Positions 1 to 7,246 are shown, numbered from the stretch's first letter. The stretch is DNA of 11,536 nucleotides from Bacillota bacterium (GCA_023437885.1 JAEZFH010000048.1:1-11536); one strand, 5' to 3'. Notes: generated by a model from the letters alone, not told the origin. Numbers and translations are program-made.

Positions 1-1168
1 GTTGCCACATATCCCACTGCCATACATCTCCGTTTCTGCGTTTGATAAAATAACCACCCTCCATACCCTCCCGGAACATGGAGGATTCCTGACCGATATA
101 GCTGTTAATCCAAACACAGATTTTTAACCCTTTCTCCTTCAGCCTCCGTATCATACCGGCAGGATCCGGAAACACCCTGGAATCCCAGGTGAAATCACTC
201 CAATGATATTCCTTCATCCAGAAGCAGTCAAAATGGAACACCTTCAGCGGGATTCCTCTGTCCAGCATGCCGTCGACAAAACGGTTCACGGTCTCCTCAT
301 CATACTGTGTTGTAAAGGAGGTGGATAGCCAGAGACCGAAGGTCCATGCAGGAGGAAGTCCCGGCTTGCCGGTCAGATCCGTATAGCGCATCAGCACTTC
401 CTTCATAGAAGGGCCATTGATCAGAAAATAATCCAGCCCCTCTCCCGGTACGGAAAACTGTACCTTTTTCACCATCTCGGAGCCTATCTCAAAGGAGACT
501 CTTTCCGGGTGGTTTACAAACACTCCGTACCCCTGATTGGATACATAGAAGGGAATATTCTTGTAGGACTGTTCCGTGGAGGTTCCTCCGTCCTCATTCC
601 AGAGATCAATACTCTGACCGTTCTTTACAAAGGGAGTAAAGCGTTCACCCAGACCATAGATTAATTCTCCCACAGATAAGGACAGCCTTTCCCTCATATA
701 GGTGTCCTGCTCTCCGCCGTCATCATAGGCAAGTCCTCTCCAATTGGTCTTAACATAGGCAAGGTCACGCAAGCCGCTTTCAGTAATCTTCTCCTTTCCG
801 CGGTAGAAACTCATCCTCCAGTTTTCTTTGTTGATTTCCAGGCGCAGGCTTCCGCTGTAAAGTATCCATTGTTCCTGTGTCTCCTCCGCCTGAAGGCAGT
901 TACCTTCCTCAATATCCAGTTCAAATTCCGGCAGCTTCTTCTGTCTCCCCAGATAATGGTCACACATGATCCGCAGAACCTCCGGGAGCGGTGCGGTGAT
1001 CCTGATCGTCAAATTCGGACCGCCCAGGGTATCTCCCCGGTGCAGGATCTTATGAGTCGGTGCACACAGGGTGACCTGTGCCTCCTCCCTTCCGCTATCA
1101 TAAACCTGCGCCGGGGAAAATACCTCGGTGCCTTCTTTCTGCATCCAGCAGCCATTGCTAAATTTCAT
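1..1168 (-). CDS. yicI: Alpha-xylosidase, GH31, YicI-like (N-terminal half; 3' end outside the window)
   Basis: Partial gene entering from the left edge. 389 complete codons are visible with no stop, so about half of a family that is usually near 770 residues. The protein starts MKFSNGCWMQ, and its N-terminal half is the beta-sandwich region of GH31 enzymes. The start of the (beta/alpha)8 barrel is seen in HFDCFWMK at residues 312-319, FPDPAGMIRRLKEKGLKICVWIN further on, and WQWDMWQ at the cut. In E. coli YicI the Cys-Phe after this Asp helps select xylosides; here they are C315 and F316, which favours alpha-xylosidase over alpha-glucosidase. The catalytic nucleophile and acid would lie beyond the window edge and cannot be checked. 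The ATG at 1168 follows AGGAG (1176-1180) with 7-nt spacing. Expected role: cytoplasmic removal of alpha-xylosyl units from xyloglucan-type oligosaccharides. Family is secure; exact substrate is inferred. Confidence 0.93.
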   Translation of the reverse strand, partial: MKFSNGCWMQKEGTEVFSPAQVYDSGREEAQVTLCAPTHKILHRGDTLGGPNLTIRITAPLPEVLRIMCDHYLGRQKKLPEFELDIEEGNCLQAEETQEQWILYSGSLRLEINKENWRMSFYRGKEKITESGLRDLAYVKTNWRGLAYDDGGEQDTYMRERLSLSVGELIYGLGERFTPFVKNGQSIDLWNEDGGTSTEQSYKNIPFYVSNQGYGVFVNHPERVSFEIGSEMVKKVQFSVPGEGLDYFLINGPSMKEVLMRYTDLTGKPGLPPAWTFGLWLSTSFTTQYDEETVNRFVDGMLDRGIPLKVFHFDCFWMKEYHWSDFTWDSRVFPDPAGMIRRLKEKGLKICVWINSYIGQESSMFREGMEGGYFIKRRNGDVWQWDMWQ

Positions 1169-1229
1169 AGACCTTCTCCTCTCTTGCTCCGTTCAGAACC
1201 GCAGCAAGCCTGCGTTTCTAACAATACTT

Positions 1230-1269
1230 TTTATAATCATATATAAAATACTGCAAAATTGAAATGCAA
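1230..1269 (-). promoter_or_regulatory. Probable promoter region of the alpha-xylosidase gene
   Basis: AT-rich stretch upstream of the GH31 start. Reading the minus strand, TTGCAT (1269-1264) is followed after 17 nt by TTATAT (1246-1241), or after 18 nt by TATATA. TTGCAG (1256-1251) with TATAAA (1235-1230) is an alternative, but its 15-nt spacing is short. The region is promoter-like, yet several registers fit, so the exact boxes are uncertain. A small CGCAG/CTGCG dyad (1200-1214) would lie in the 5' untranslated region. Confidence 0.35.
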
Positions 1270-1293
1270 TATTTTCTTGTCCGGATGGTTTAT

Positions 1294-1310
1294 TTTTTCA
1301 ATTTGAAAAA
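1294..1310. promoter_or_regulatory. 17-nt palindrome, candidate operator upstream of the GH31 promoter
   Basis: Perfect dyad TTTTTCAA-T-TTGAAAAA, about 25 nt upstream of the promoter boxes proposed for the alpha-xylosidase gene. Perfect arms with an odd centre fit a dimeric regulator. The sequence is very AT-rich, however, so chance is a real alternative. No regulator gene is visible next to it. Confidence 0.3.
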
Positions 1311-1342
1311 TTTATCCCAGCCTATAACCTCCCAACATTGAT

Positions 1343-1377
1343 CCGCATAAGAAAAGGCTGTCGGATAACGACAGCCT
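1343..1377 (-). terminator. Intrinsic terminator of the NUDIX gene
   Basis: Minus-strand hairpin with a perfect 9-bp stem, AGGCTGTCG / CGACAGCCT (1377-1369 and 1363-1355), and a 5-nt loop. The run TTTTCTTAT follows directly. It lies 17 nt past the NUDIX stop codon, a classic Rho-independent layout. Confidence 0.88.
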
Positions 1378-1393
1378 GCCATGCTTCATATAA

Positions 1394-1816
1394 TTAGCCT
1401 TCGGTTATATCGACCTGTTCAAAAATTCGGTTTTGTTCCAAGTCATGAAGGATTCCCCTGGCGAGATACTTTTTCATTGTCTTCTTATCCGCCCAGATAA
1501 ACCGCTCATGCTCTCTGGACAGAGTTACCTGGTCACTGAAGCTGCTGCAGAGATAGCTCAGTATCACCGTTTGCCGGTTCTCCTTTATCTGGAAGGTGGA
1601 GGCATATAACAACCGTTCTACTTTAACGGTAAGTCCAACCTCCTCCATAATTTCACGCTTCAGTCCGCTCTCCAGATCCTCGCCGAATTCCAGCTTTCCT
1701 CCGGCAAATTCCCACGAACCGCTTCCACTGATCTCACCATAGGAGCGCTGGATGATAAGAGCTCTATGATTATATAGGATCATTGCCTTCAAAGCTACTA
1801 CTATCTTATTCTCCAT
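1394..1816 (-). CDS. NUDIX hydrolase (MutT / ADP-ribose pyrophosphatase type)
   Basis: 140-residue single-domain NUDIX protein. The Nudix box GX5EX7REUXEEXGU is complete at residues 40-62: G40, E46, R54-E55, E58-E59, G61. It binds Mg2+ and cleaves nucleoside diphosphate linked compounds. The preceding GSGSWEFAGG strand is typical of MutT and ADP-ribose type members, but the substrate cannot be told from sequence. The ATG at 1816 is preferred because AGGGAG lies 7 nt upstream of it. An in-frame GTG at 1840 would add eight residues (VSEGRGW...) but has only a weak GGGG before it, and the conserved fold begins at KIVVALKA. The gene is monocistronic: its own promoter-like sequence lies upstream and a strong terminator downstream. 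Confidence 0.93.
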   Translation of the reverse strand: MENKIVVALKAMILYNHRALIIQRSYGEISGSGSWEFAGGKLEFGEDLESGLKREIMEEVGLTVKVERLLYASTFQIKENRQTVILSYLCSSFSDQVTLSREHERFIWADKKTMKKYLARGILHDLEQNRIFEQVDITEG

Positions 1817-1882
1817 CCAGCCTCTCCCTTCTGAAACCACTGTAATCCCCGAATCTAATACTAATACTTTCTATCCTGTTTA

Positions 1883-1906
1883 TCAAGAAGCAATATAAAA
1901 ATTCAT
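1883..1906 (-). CDS. Possible 7-codon leader ORF upstream of the NUDIX gene
   Basis: ATG at 1906 opens the peptide MNFYIAS and ends at TGA (1885-1883). It is preceded by a consensus AAGGAG (1917-1912) with 5-nt spacing. A TATAAT box sits just upstream (1938-1933), so the mini-ORF would be the first thing translated on the transcript, 66 nt before the NUDIX start. It is too short for family recognition. It could be a regulatory leader peptide or a chance start behind a purine run. Confidence 0.3.
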   Translation of the reverse strand: MNFYIAS

Positions 1907-1932
1907 GGATACTCCTTCTGCAATAAGATGAT

Positions 1933-1938
1933 ATTATA
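1933..1938 (-). promoter_or_regulatory. -10 box of a probable NUDIX gene promoter
   Basis: Consensus TATAAT on the minus strand within an AT-rich stretch. No convincing -35 is found 16-18 nt upstream. The predicted transcript would start near 1926 and have a 5' untranslated region of about 110 nt holding the 7-codon ORF. Confidence 0.45.
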
Positions 1939-1981
1939 CATTTTTCAAATCAAATGCTCTATGTTATTCCTCAACCATTTA

Positions 1982-1990
1982 TGCTAAAAT
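1982..1990 (+). promoter_or_regulatory. Candidate extended -10 promoter of the ABC exporter gene
   Basis: TGCTAAAAT matches an extended -10 (TGn plus a box one base from TATAAT), 140 nt before the exporter start. No clear -35 is present. The stretch 1991-2129 otherwise holds only AT-rich sequence and a short CCGGA/TCCGG dyad (2034-2056). In-frame codons occur between 2061 and 2129, but I do not consider them translated. Confidence 0.33.
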
Positions 1991-2129
1991 AATACAAACC
2001 ATGATTTCTTTTCCTGTATTATAAATACTGTCACCGGAGAAGAAATATGCTTCCGGCGAAGTGCATAATATGACAGCCTTGAGACCTGAAGTGAGCAAAA
2101 TACAGATAAGATATGGGAGGACAAGACAG

Positions 2130-3863
2130 ATGAAATTATTATGGAGACTCGGGAAAGAAGCCATTCGGTATAAGGCACTGTACGTGATTGCCATCATATC
2201 CACCTTCGCTCTGACCCTGATTAATCTTGCGGGACCAAAAATATTATCCGCAATGACGGCATTGGTTGAGAACGGTCGGACCGAGGATTATCGAAAGCAG
2301 ATCTTTTCTCTGACAGGCATCCTGGTTGCCCTCTACCTGCTTCGCATCCTGTTCCGTTATCTGAGCAATTATCTGGCACATAAGGCCGCCTGGAATCTTG
2401 TAGAGGATATCCGGATTAAGGTCTATGCCAAGATTCAGGATTTTTCCATGAGCTTCTTTCATGACAAACAGACCGGAGACCTCATGAGCCGGGTAGTTAC
2501 AGATCCAGCCACTTTTGAGCTTCTCTATGCGCATATCATACCGGATATGGTAACCAATATCGTAACCGTTATCGGGATTATGATCATCCTGCTGACCATT
2601 AATGTTAAGCTGGCCCTGTTAACCTGCCTTCCAATTCCTTTTATCCTGATCTCCGGCTGGATCTTCTCCTCCAAGATCCGCCCGAATTTCAAGAAAGCCC
2701 AGAAGGCCATTGCAGAGCTTAATGCGAAGCTGCAGGATAATTTCTCGGGAATCCATGAGATTCAAGCCTTCGGCCAGGAGGAATATGAACAGCAGCAGGT
2801 TGCGGAGGGAGCGCACAGCTATACTAAGGCAATCCTCTATGCCCTGAATCTGGGTGCAAGCTTCCATCCCGGAGTAGAATTCCTCTCCTCCGCCGGTACG
2901 GTTATTGTTGTCGGAGTCGGCGGTATCCTGGCCTTTCACGGAGAACTGAGTGTATCGGACATTATTGCCTTCTTATTATACCTGTCCCTGTTCTATGCTC
3001 CTATCTCCGGCTTAGCTAGAATACTGGAAGATATTCAACAGGCCTATGCGGGGGCAGAGCGTGTCATGCATGTTCTTGATACTCCCAATACAATCGTAAA
3101 TGCTCCAGACGCTACCCTGTTAACCAAGGTGAAAGGAGAGATTACTTTTGATCATGTGTATTTCAGTTATGATCATGAGGTGCCTGTATTAAAGGATATC
3201 CACTTTATTTGTAAACCCGGACAGATGATTGCCCTGGTCGGGCCGACCGGTGTGGGCAAAACCACTCTTACCCAGCTTATTTCCCGGTTTTATGATCCGA
3301 CCGAAGGTAAGGTGTCCATTGACGGCAAGGACATTCGTGAGGTTACATTGCAGAGCCTTCGCTCCAATATTGCTCCCGTATTGCAGGATACCTTCCTGTT
3401 CAATGGTACCATTGCCGATAATATCGGCTATGCGGATCCCGGTGCAAGCCGCGGGGAAATTATCGAAGCGGCAAAGGCCGCCAGAATCCATGACAATATT
3501 ATGGAGATGCCCAACCAGTATGAAACCAAGGTGGGGGAACGCGGTATGCGGCTGTCCGGCGGACAAAAGCAGAGAATCGCCATTGCCAGGGCAATCCTTC
3601 GCAAAGCTCCGATCATCATTCTGGATGAAGCAACCGCCTCAGTAGACGTTGAAACGGAACGCGAGATTCAAAAGGCAATCGCTGACCTGACCGGAACGCG
3701 AACCATTGTTGCCATAGCCCATCGGCTGTCCACCATACAGAACGCGGACCTTATCCTTGTACTGGAAGAGGGCCGGATCGTTCAACAGGGCACCCACCAG
3801 GAGCTGGTCCGTCAGGAAGGGCTGTATCAGCGGCTCAACCAGGCCCAGAATTGTTCCATCTAA
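2130..3863 (+). CDS. ABC exporter half-transporter (fused membrane and ATPase domains)
   Basis: 577-residue type IV ABC exporter subunit. The membrane domain covers residues 1-310 with six helices, roughly 17-38, 58-76, 140-158, 161-181, 255-270 and 278-295. The ATPase domain covers about 335-577: Walker A GPTGVGKT at 371-378, Q-loop Q419, signature LSGGQ at 475-479, Walker B ending in D499 with catalytic E500, and H-loop H531. All key residues are present, so it should be active. No partner half-transporter lies beside it, which suggests a homodimer, or a partner elsewhere. Cargo (lipid, drug or peptide) cannot be deduced; there is no C39 peptidase domain. ATG 2130 was chosen because GGGAGG lies 9 nt upstream. 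Farther in-frame starts (GTG 2061, ATG 2070) would add a hydrophilic segment and lack good ribosome binding sites. Confidence 0.93.
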   Translation: MKLLWRLGKEAIRYKALYVIAIISTFALTLINLAGPKILSAMTALVENGRTEDYRKQIFSLTGILVALYLLRILFRYLSNYLAHKAAWNLVEDIRIKVYAKIQDFSMSFFHDKQTGDLMSRVVTDPATFELLYAHIIPDMVTNIVTVIGIMIILLTINVKLALLTCLPIPFILISGWIFSSKIRPNFKKAQKAIAELNAKLQDNFSGIHEIQAFGQEEYEQQQVAEGAHSYTKAILYALNLGASFHPGVEFLSSAGTVIVVGVGGILAFHGELSVSDIIAFLLYLSLFYAPISGLARILEDIQQAYAGAERVMHVLDTPNTIVNAPDATLLTKVKGEITFDHVYFSYDHEVPVLKDIHFICKPGQMIALVGPTGVGKTTLTQLISRFYDPTEGKVSIDGKDIREVTLQSLRSNIAPVLQDTFLFNGTIADNIGYADPGASRGEIIEAAKAARIHDNIMEMPNQYETKVGERGMRLSGGQKQRIAIARAILRKAPIIILDEATASVDVETEREIQKAIADLTGTRTIVAIAHRLSTIQNADLILVLEEGRIVQQGTHQELVRQEGLYQRLNQAQNCSI

Positions 3864-3882
3864 ACTCAAACCGACCCAAGGT

Positions 3883-3916
3883 GCATTCCCGCCAAAGTAT
3901 GAACCGGCGGGAATGC
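3883..3916. terminator. Strong hairpin between convergent ABC exporter and pdxT genes
   Basis: Perfect 11-bp stem GCATTCCCGCC / GGCGGGAATGC (3883-3893 and 3906-3916) with a 12-nt loop. It lies 20 nt after the exporter stop and 36 nt after the pdxT stop. Neither side has a classic T-tract (the plus side has CCCCTTGTT), so it may be a weak bidirectional terminator or a 3'-end stabilising structure. Confidence 0.6.
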
Positions 3917-3951
3917 CCCTTGTTCGGGAACTATGTTTCCTGCAATCTGTT

Positions 3952-4515
3952 TTATACCATATCAAGAAAATACTGATGCACTCCCGTGTGATCCGTAACC
4001 TCGGGATGAAATGCGGTAACGAGCATATTCCTTTGCCTTGCGGCTACCGACTTGCCGTCCACCCTGGCAAGGATCTGCACCCCCTCCTCTGCGTGGTCAA
4101 TATATGGTGCGCGGATAAAGGTCATCGGAACTTCTTCCAGATCTCCAAACCGTCCCTCTGTCAGAAAGCTCCCAAGCTGTCTGCCATAGGCATTTCTTCT
4201 TACTGTAATATCCATGGTCCTGAAATAACTATCCGGTTCGTTCACGATTTGCCTGGCCAGGAGAATTAATCCTGCACAGGTACCAAAGACCGGCAGTCCT
4301 TCCCTGATCCGCTCCCTGAGATCATAAAACATCTCCAATTCCCGAAGCAGCTTTCCCATTACCGTACTTTCTCCTCCCGGAAGAATCAGCCCGTCAATGG
4401 ATTTTTTCAAATCCTCCCTCTGACGAAGCTGGGTACATTCAGCTCCCAGCCCCTCCAGCATGTGCTGATGCTCTATGAAGGCTCCCTGCAATGCCAGGAT
4501 ACCGATTTTTTTCAT
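3952..4515 (-). CDS. pdxT: PdxT, glutaminase subunit of pyridoxal 5'-phosphate synthase
   Basis: 187 residues, the usual size of PdxT. It hydrolyses glutamine and passes ammonia to PdxS for PLP assembly. The start MKKIGILALQGAF is the family signature. The class I amidotransferase-like elements are complete: GGES at 47-50, nucleophile C80 in GTCAG, and H170 with E172 in FHPEV, forming the Cys-His-Glu triad. ATG 4515 follows GGAGG with a 7-nt spacer. The frame stays open upstream to an ATG at 4602, which has its own GGGAGG three nt away, but those 29 extra residues match nothing in the family and are not included. It lies 173 nt downstream of pdxS on the same strand and is very probably co-transcribed. 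Confidence 0.97.
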   Translation of the reverse strand: MKKIGILALQGAFIEHQHMLEGLGAECTQLRQREDLKKSIDGLILPGGESTVMGKLLRELEMFYDLRERIREGLPVFGTCAGLILLARQIVNEPDSYFRTMDITVRRNAYGRQLGSFLTEGRFGDLEEVPMTFIRAPYIDHAEEGVQILARVDGKSVAARQRNMLVTAFHPEVTDHTGVHQYFLDMV

Positions 4516-4602
4516 AAATAATCCTCCATTCTGACAAAATACTGTGAATTTAAGCATTAGCATAAATTTGCCGTGTGAATTATGCTTTTCAATAATTCGC
4601 AT

Positions 4603-4667
4603 TAACCTCCCTCTGCAGCTGCAACGGCTTCAATTACAACATTTGAAGCTCCCGCCTTAGCCGAATC
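4603..4667 (-). pseudogene. ORF-like remnant in the pdxS-pdxT gap
   Basis: In the 173-nt gap, the minus strand reads a short codon-like segment that ends AGASNVVIEAVAAAEGG and then TAA. That stop overlaps the ATG at 4602 as TAATG, and GGGAGG sits just before it, as at a gene junction in an operon. There is no credible start codon (an in-frame TGA lies just upstream) and I recognise no family. It may be the decayed end of a lost gene or chance. Confidence 0.2.
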
Positions 4668-4688
4668 AGTTCACCGGCTCACCTCTCC

Positions 4689-5561
4689 TTATATCCCTCT
4701 TTGTGCCATCAGAAGTTCAATCTCCTGCTCGTTAATTCCAACCATTGCCTCTCCCAGGTCCTCAGACAGCTCTGCCAATAGCTTCGGATCCTGATAATTT
4801 GTAACTGCCAAAACGATTGCCCTGGCCCTTTTCTTCGGATCACCGGATTTAAAGATCCCGGAACCCACAAACACTCCTTCCGCTCCAAGCTGCATCAGCA
4901 TTGCGGCATCTGCCGGAGTTGCCACTCCTCCCGCTGCAAAATTCACCACCGGCAGCCTTCCCTTCTTATGCACTTCATATACCAGCTCATAGGGTACCAT
5001 CAGTTCCTTTGCCGTATGATAGAGTTCCTCCTCTGCGGCACTTTGCAGCTGTCTGATCTGCTGCATCATTTTTCTCAGATGCCGAACCGCCTGAATCACA
5101 TCTCCGGTACCGGGCTCCCCTTTTGTACGGATCATGGATGCCCCTTCGTTAATCCTGCGGAGTGCCTCTCCCAAGTCTTTCGCTCCGCATACAAAAGGAA
5201 CCTGAAAGCCTCTCTTATCGATATGGTAGGTATCATCCGCCGGCGACAGCACCTCACTTTCATCGATATAATCGATATCAATCGCCTCCAGAATCTGAGC
5301 CTCCGCAAAATGTCCAATCCGCACCTTAGCCATGACCGGGATGGATACCGCTTCCTGAATCCCCCGGATCATCTTCGGATCACTCATACGGGATACTCCT
5401 CCCGCTGCCCGGATATCCGCCGGAATCCGCTCCAGTGCCATTACCGCGCAGGCTCCTGCCTCCTGTGCAATCCGGGCCTGCTCCGGTGTGGTTACATCCA
5501 TGATTACTCCGCCCTTCAGCATCTGGGCCAGATTCTTATTCAGATCATAACGGCTGTTCAT
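4689..5561 (-). CDS. pdxS: PdxS, PLP synthase lyase subunit
   Basis: 290 residues, matching the roughly 294 of Bacillus PdxS. It condenses ribose 5-phosphate (or ribulose 5-phosphate), glyceraldehyde 3-phosphate and ammonia from PdxT into pyridoxal 5'-phosphate, as a dodecamer of (beta/alpha)8 barrels in the cytoplasm. The active-site residues are visible: D22 in MDVTTPEQA, K79 in MAKVRIGHF (binds the pentose) and K147 in IRTKGEPGTG (the relay lysine). The phosphate-binding GSGIFKS lies near the C-terminus. The ATG at 5561 follows AGGAGG with a 9-nt spacer. It is the first gene of the pdxS-pdxT unit and divergent from pdxR, whose product is its likely activator. Confidence 0.98.
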   Translation of the reverse strand: MNSRYDLNKNLAQMLKGGVIMDVTTPEQARIAQEAGACAVMALERIPADIRAAGGVSRMSDPKMIRGIQEAVSIPVMAKVRIGHFAEAQILEAIDIDYIDESEVLSPADDTYHIDKRGFQVPFVCGAKDLGEALRRINEGASMIRTKGEPGTGDVIQAVRHLRKMMQQIRQLQSAAEEELYHTAKELMVPYELVYEVHKKGRLPVVNFAAGGVATPADAAMLMQLGAEGVFVGSGIFKSGDPKKRARAIVLAVTNYQDPKLLAELSEDLGEAMVGINEQEIELLMAQRGI

Positions 5562-5655
5562 AATTCAATTCCTCCTCTAATCTTAATTTCTTTCTCCATT
5601 CTTCCTTCCCATAATGGGCTTTCTGGAAAATCTCCTGCTCTTTTCTTGGCAAGCC

Positions 5656-5684
5656 TTGACGGCTGCAGCAGTTTGCATTATTAT
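5656..5684 (+). promoter_or_regulatory. Probable pdxR promoter
   Basis: TTGACG (5656-5661), 17-nt spacer, TATTAT (5679-5684): a good sigma-A type promoter on the plus strand. Its -10 box overlaps that of the opposing pdxS promoter, so the two should compete or be co-regulated. Confidence 0.6.
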
Positions 5685-5739
5685 ATTACCTATCTGAACT
5701 TATTAAAAGCATCAGAATTGCAAAAGTTAATGGTATCAG
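5673..5739. promoter_or_regulatory. Candidate PdxR binding repeats between pdxS and pdxR
   Basis: Two loosely repeated blocks in the same direction: TTGCA (5673-5677) then TATCTG (5691-5696), and TTGCA (5718-5722) then TATCAG (5734-5739). A further ATCAG at 5711-5715 touches the pdxS -35. MocR-family PdxR proteins are known to bind spaced direct repeats between pdxR and pdxST, so these are the natural candidates. The motif is short and AT-rich, and the half-spacings differ (13 and 11 nt), so the assignment is tentative. Confidence 0.35.
5680..5708 (-). promoter_or_regulatory. Probable pdxS-pdxT promoter with weak -35
   Basis: On the minus strand TATAAT (5685-5680) lies 17 nt downstream of TTTTAA (5708-5703). 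The consensus -10 with a poor -35 is typical of activator-dependent promoters and fits PdxR activation. The transcript would carry a 5' untranslated region of about 110 nt; I see no known riboswitch in it. Confidence 0.55.
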
Positions 5740-5764
5740 TTTTGAGAAAAAAGGAGGTGTTCCG

Positions 5765-7198
5765 ATGGAAATAATAACCCCAAATCTTCAGACAGACAGT
5801 AAAATCCCTCTATATCAGCAGCTCTATGCCTACATCAAAGAAGAGATCAAAGCCGGAAGGCTTCCCCGTCACACCAAGCTGCCCTCCAAGCGTAAATTAT
5901 CCGCCTATCTGAATATAAGCCAGAACACAATCCAGGCCTCCTATGACCAGCTGATGGCGGAAGGCTATATACAGTCGTATGAAAAGCGGGGGTTTTTTGT
6001 CAATCAGATCGATCATCTGCAGAGCATCAGGGTGGTCGCCGAGGCTGAGGACCTTACCGTAAGGACAGAGACTCCGGTCAGCTACGATTACTCCTACCAT
6101 GGGGTGGATCTTGCCACCTTCCCCTTCGGCATCTGGAGGAAACTCACCAGAGAGGTATGGAATGAATATGATAAAGAATTGCTTCAATTAGGTGATCCGC
6201 TGGGTTATCACAGGCTTCGCGGCGCCATTGCCGCCTATCTTCACCAATCCCGGGGTGTCAGCTGCAATGAAACGCAAATTGTCATCAGCTCCGGTACGGA
6301 GATGCTTCTCCAATCCCTGATCCAGCTTTTTGCCCGGGATTATGTCTATGGTATTGAAAATCCGGGCTATGAGAGGCTCAAGCAATTGTTCCGGGGAAAC
6401 CGCGCGGCAGTGACACCCATACGCATAGATGAAGGAGGCATGCGCCCGGAGGAAGTACATAGCAGCAAAGCCAATGTACTGTGTGTAACCCCGGCCCACC
6501 AATTCCCCTCCGGTCATATCATGCCGATCAACCGCAGAATTCAGCTGTTAAACTGGGCGAATGAAGCTGCCGGCAGGTATATCATCGAGGATGACTATGA
6601 CAGTGAATTTAAATACAGCGGGAAGCCTATTCCTGCACTTCAGGGTCTTGATAATAATGAGAAGGTGATTTATATGGGCTCTTTGTCCAAATCTGTCTCT
6701 CCCACACTGCGTGTCAGCTATATGGTCCTTCCGCCCCATTTGATGCAGCGGTACCGCAGGGAGCTATCCTATCAACTCTGTCCTGTTCCGGTTCCTGAGC
6801 AGAAGGTATTATGCAGATTCATAGAAGATGGTTATTTTGAAAGACATTTAAATAGAATGCGAAATATATATAAGAGAAAAAGAGAGCTTTTGGTAGAAGC
6901 TATTCAAGGAATGAACAAAGAAATAAAAATACTGGGCGCAGATGCCGGCTTGCATCTTCTGCTCCAGATCCCTAACCGGATGAATGAGGATCAGTTGATT
7001 AAAGCAGCGCGGGAGGTCGGTGTCAAGGTTTACAAAAGCTCCGTATACTACTCCAATCCCCTTGACCTGCCCAAGGAACCGTTCGTATTGATGGGATACG
7101 CAATGATTACGGAGGAAGAGATCGCAGCATCCTGCCGGTTGTTGGAAACAGCCTGGTTTCCAGATCATCGTGCGGACTCAATGCTTGAAAAACCATAA
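5765..7198 (+). CDS. pdxR: PdxR, MocR-family transcriptional regulator of PLP synthesis
   Basis: 477 residues in the MocR layout. An N-terminal GntR-type winged helix-turn-helix covers about 12-80 (LYQQLYAYIKEEI, LPSKRKLSAYLNIS, QNTIQASYDQL, then the wing at KRGFFV). A fold-type I aminotransferase-like domain covers about 110-465. The PLP-binding lysine is K309 in SLSKS. The acidic patch EDDYDSEF (275-282) and TPAHQFPSG (242-250) are the usual cofactor-pocket motifs. The protein should bind PLP as effector. In studied Gram-positive bacteria PdxR activates pdxST and represses itself; the divergent pdxS here supports the same role. ATG 5765 follows AAGGAGG with a 7-nt spacer. No terminator is evident after the stop. 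Confidence 0.94.
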   Translation: MEIITPNLQTDSKIPLYQQLYAYIKEEIKAGRLPRHTKLPSKRKLSAYLNISQNTIQASYDQLMAEGYIQSYEKRGFFVNQIDHLQSIRVVAEAEDLTVRTETPVSYDYSYHGVDLATFPFGIWRKLTREVWNEYDKELLQLGDPLGYHRLRGAIAAYLHQSRGVSCNETQIVISSGTEMLLQSLIQLFARDYVYGIENPGYERLKQLFRGNRAAVTPIRIDEGGMRPEEVHSSKANVLCVTPAHQFPSGHIMPINRRIQLLNWANEAAGRYIIEDDYDSEFKYSGKPIPALQGLDNNEKVIYMGSLSKSVSPTLRVSYMVLPPHLMQRYRRELSYQLCPVPVPEQKVLCRFIEDGYFERHLNRMRNIYKRKRELLVEAIQGMNKEIKILGADAGLHLLLQIPNRMNEDQLIKAAREVGVKVYKSSVYYSNPLDLPKEPFVLMGYAMITEEEIAASCRLLETAWFPDHRADSMLEKP

Positions 7199-7237
7199 CA
7201 CAAAACGACAATTATTAATGAAATACGATATTGTTTA

Positions 7238-7246
7238 TGCTATAAT
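7238..7246 (+). promoter_or_regulatory. Extended -10 promoter for the diguanylate cyclase gene
   Basis: TGCTATAAT is a perfect extended -10 (TGn followed by TATAAT), about 100 nt before the cyclase start. The -35 region is weak, as is common with extended -10 promoters. The roughly 90-nt leader holds no structure I can assign. I looked for a GEMM c-di-GMP aptamer and did not see its conserved core. Confidence 0.6.

Noticed and set aside
869..1246. 125-codon plus-strand ORF
   Set aside because: It is antisense to the GH31 gene, has no recognisable family, and the minus strand shows clear YicI conservation.
1817..1840. GTG start adding eight residues to the NUDIX protein
   Set aside because: The ATG at 1816 has a better ribosome binding site and the extension contributes no conserved sequence.
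2061..2129. Upstream in-frame start for the ABC exporter (GTG 2061 or ATG 2070)
   Set aside because: No good ribosome binding site precedes either codon, while ATG 2130 has GGGAGG and gives a family-typical N-terminus.
3229..3645. 138-codon plus-strand ORF in a second frame of the ABC gene
   Set aside because: It overlaps the Walker A to Walker B region of the exporter, whose frame carries all ATPase motifs.
4968..5774. 268-codon plus-strand ORF across pdxS and the pdxR promoter region
   Set aside because: It is a mirror frame of the highly conserved pdxS, with Cys/His/Leu-rich composition and no ribosome binding site or known domain.
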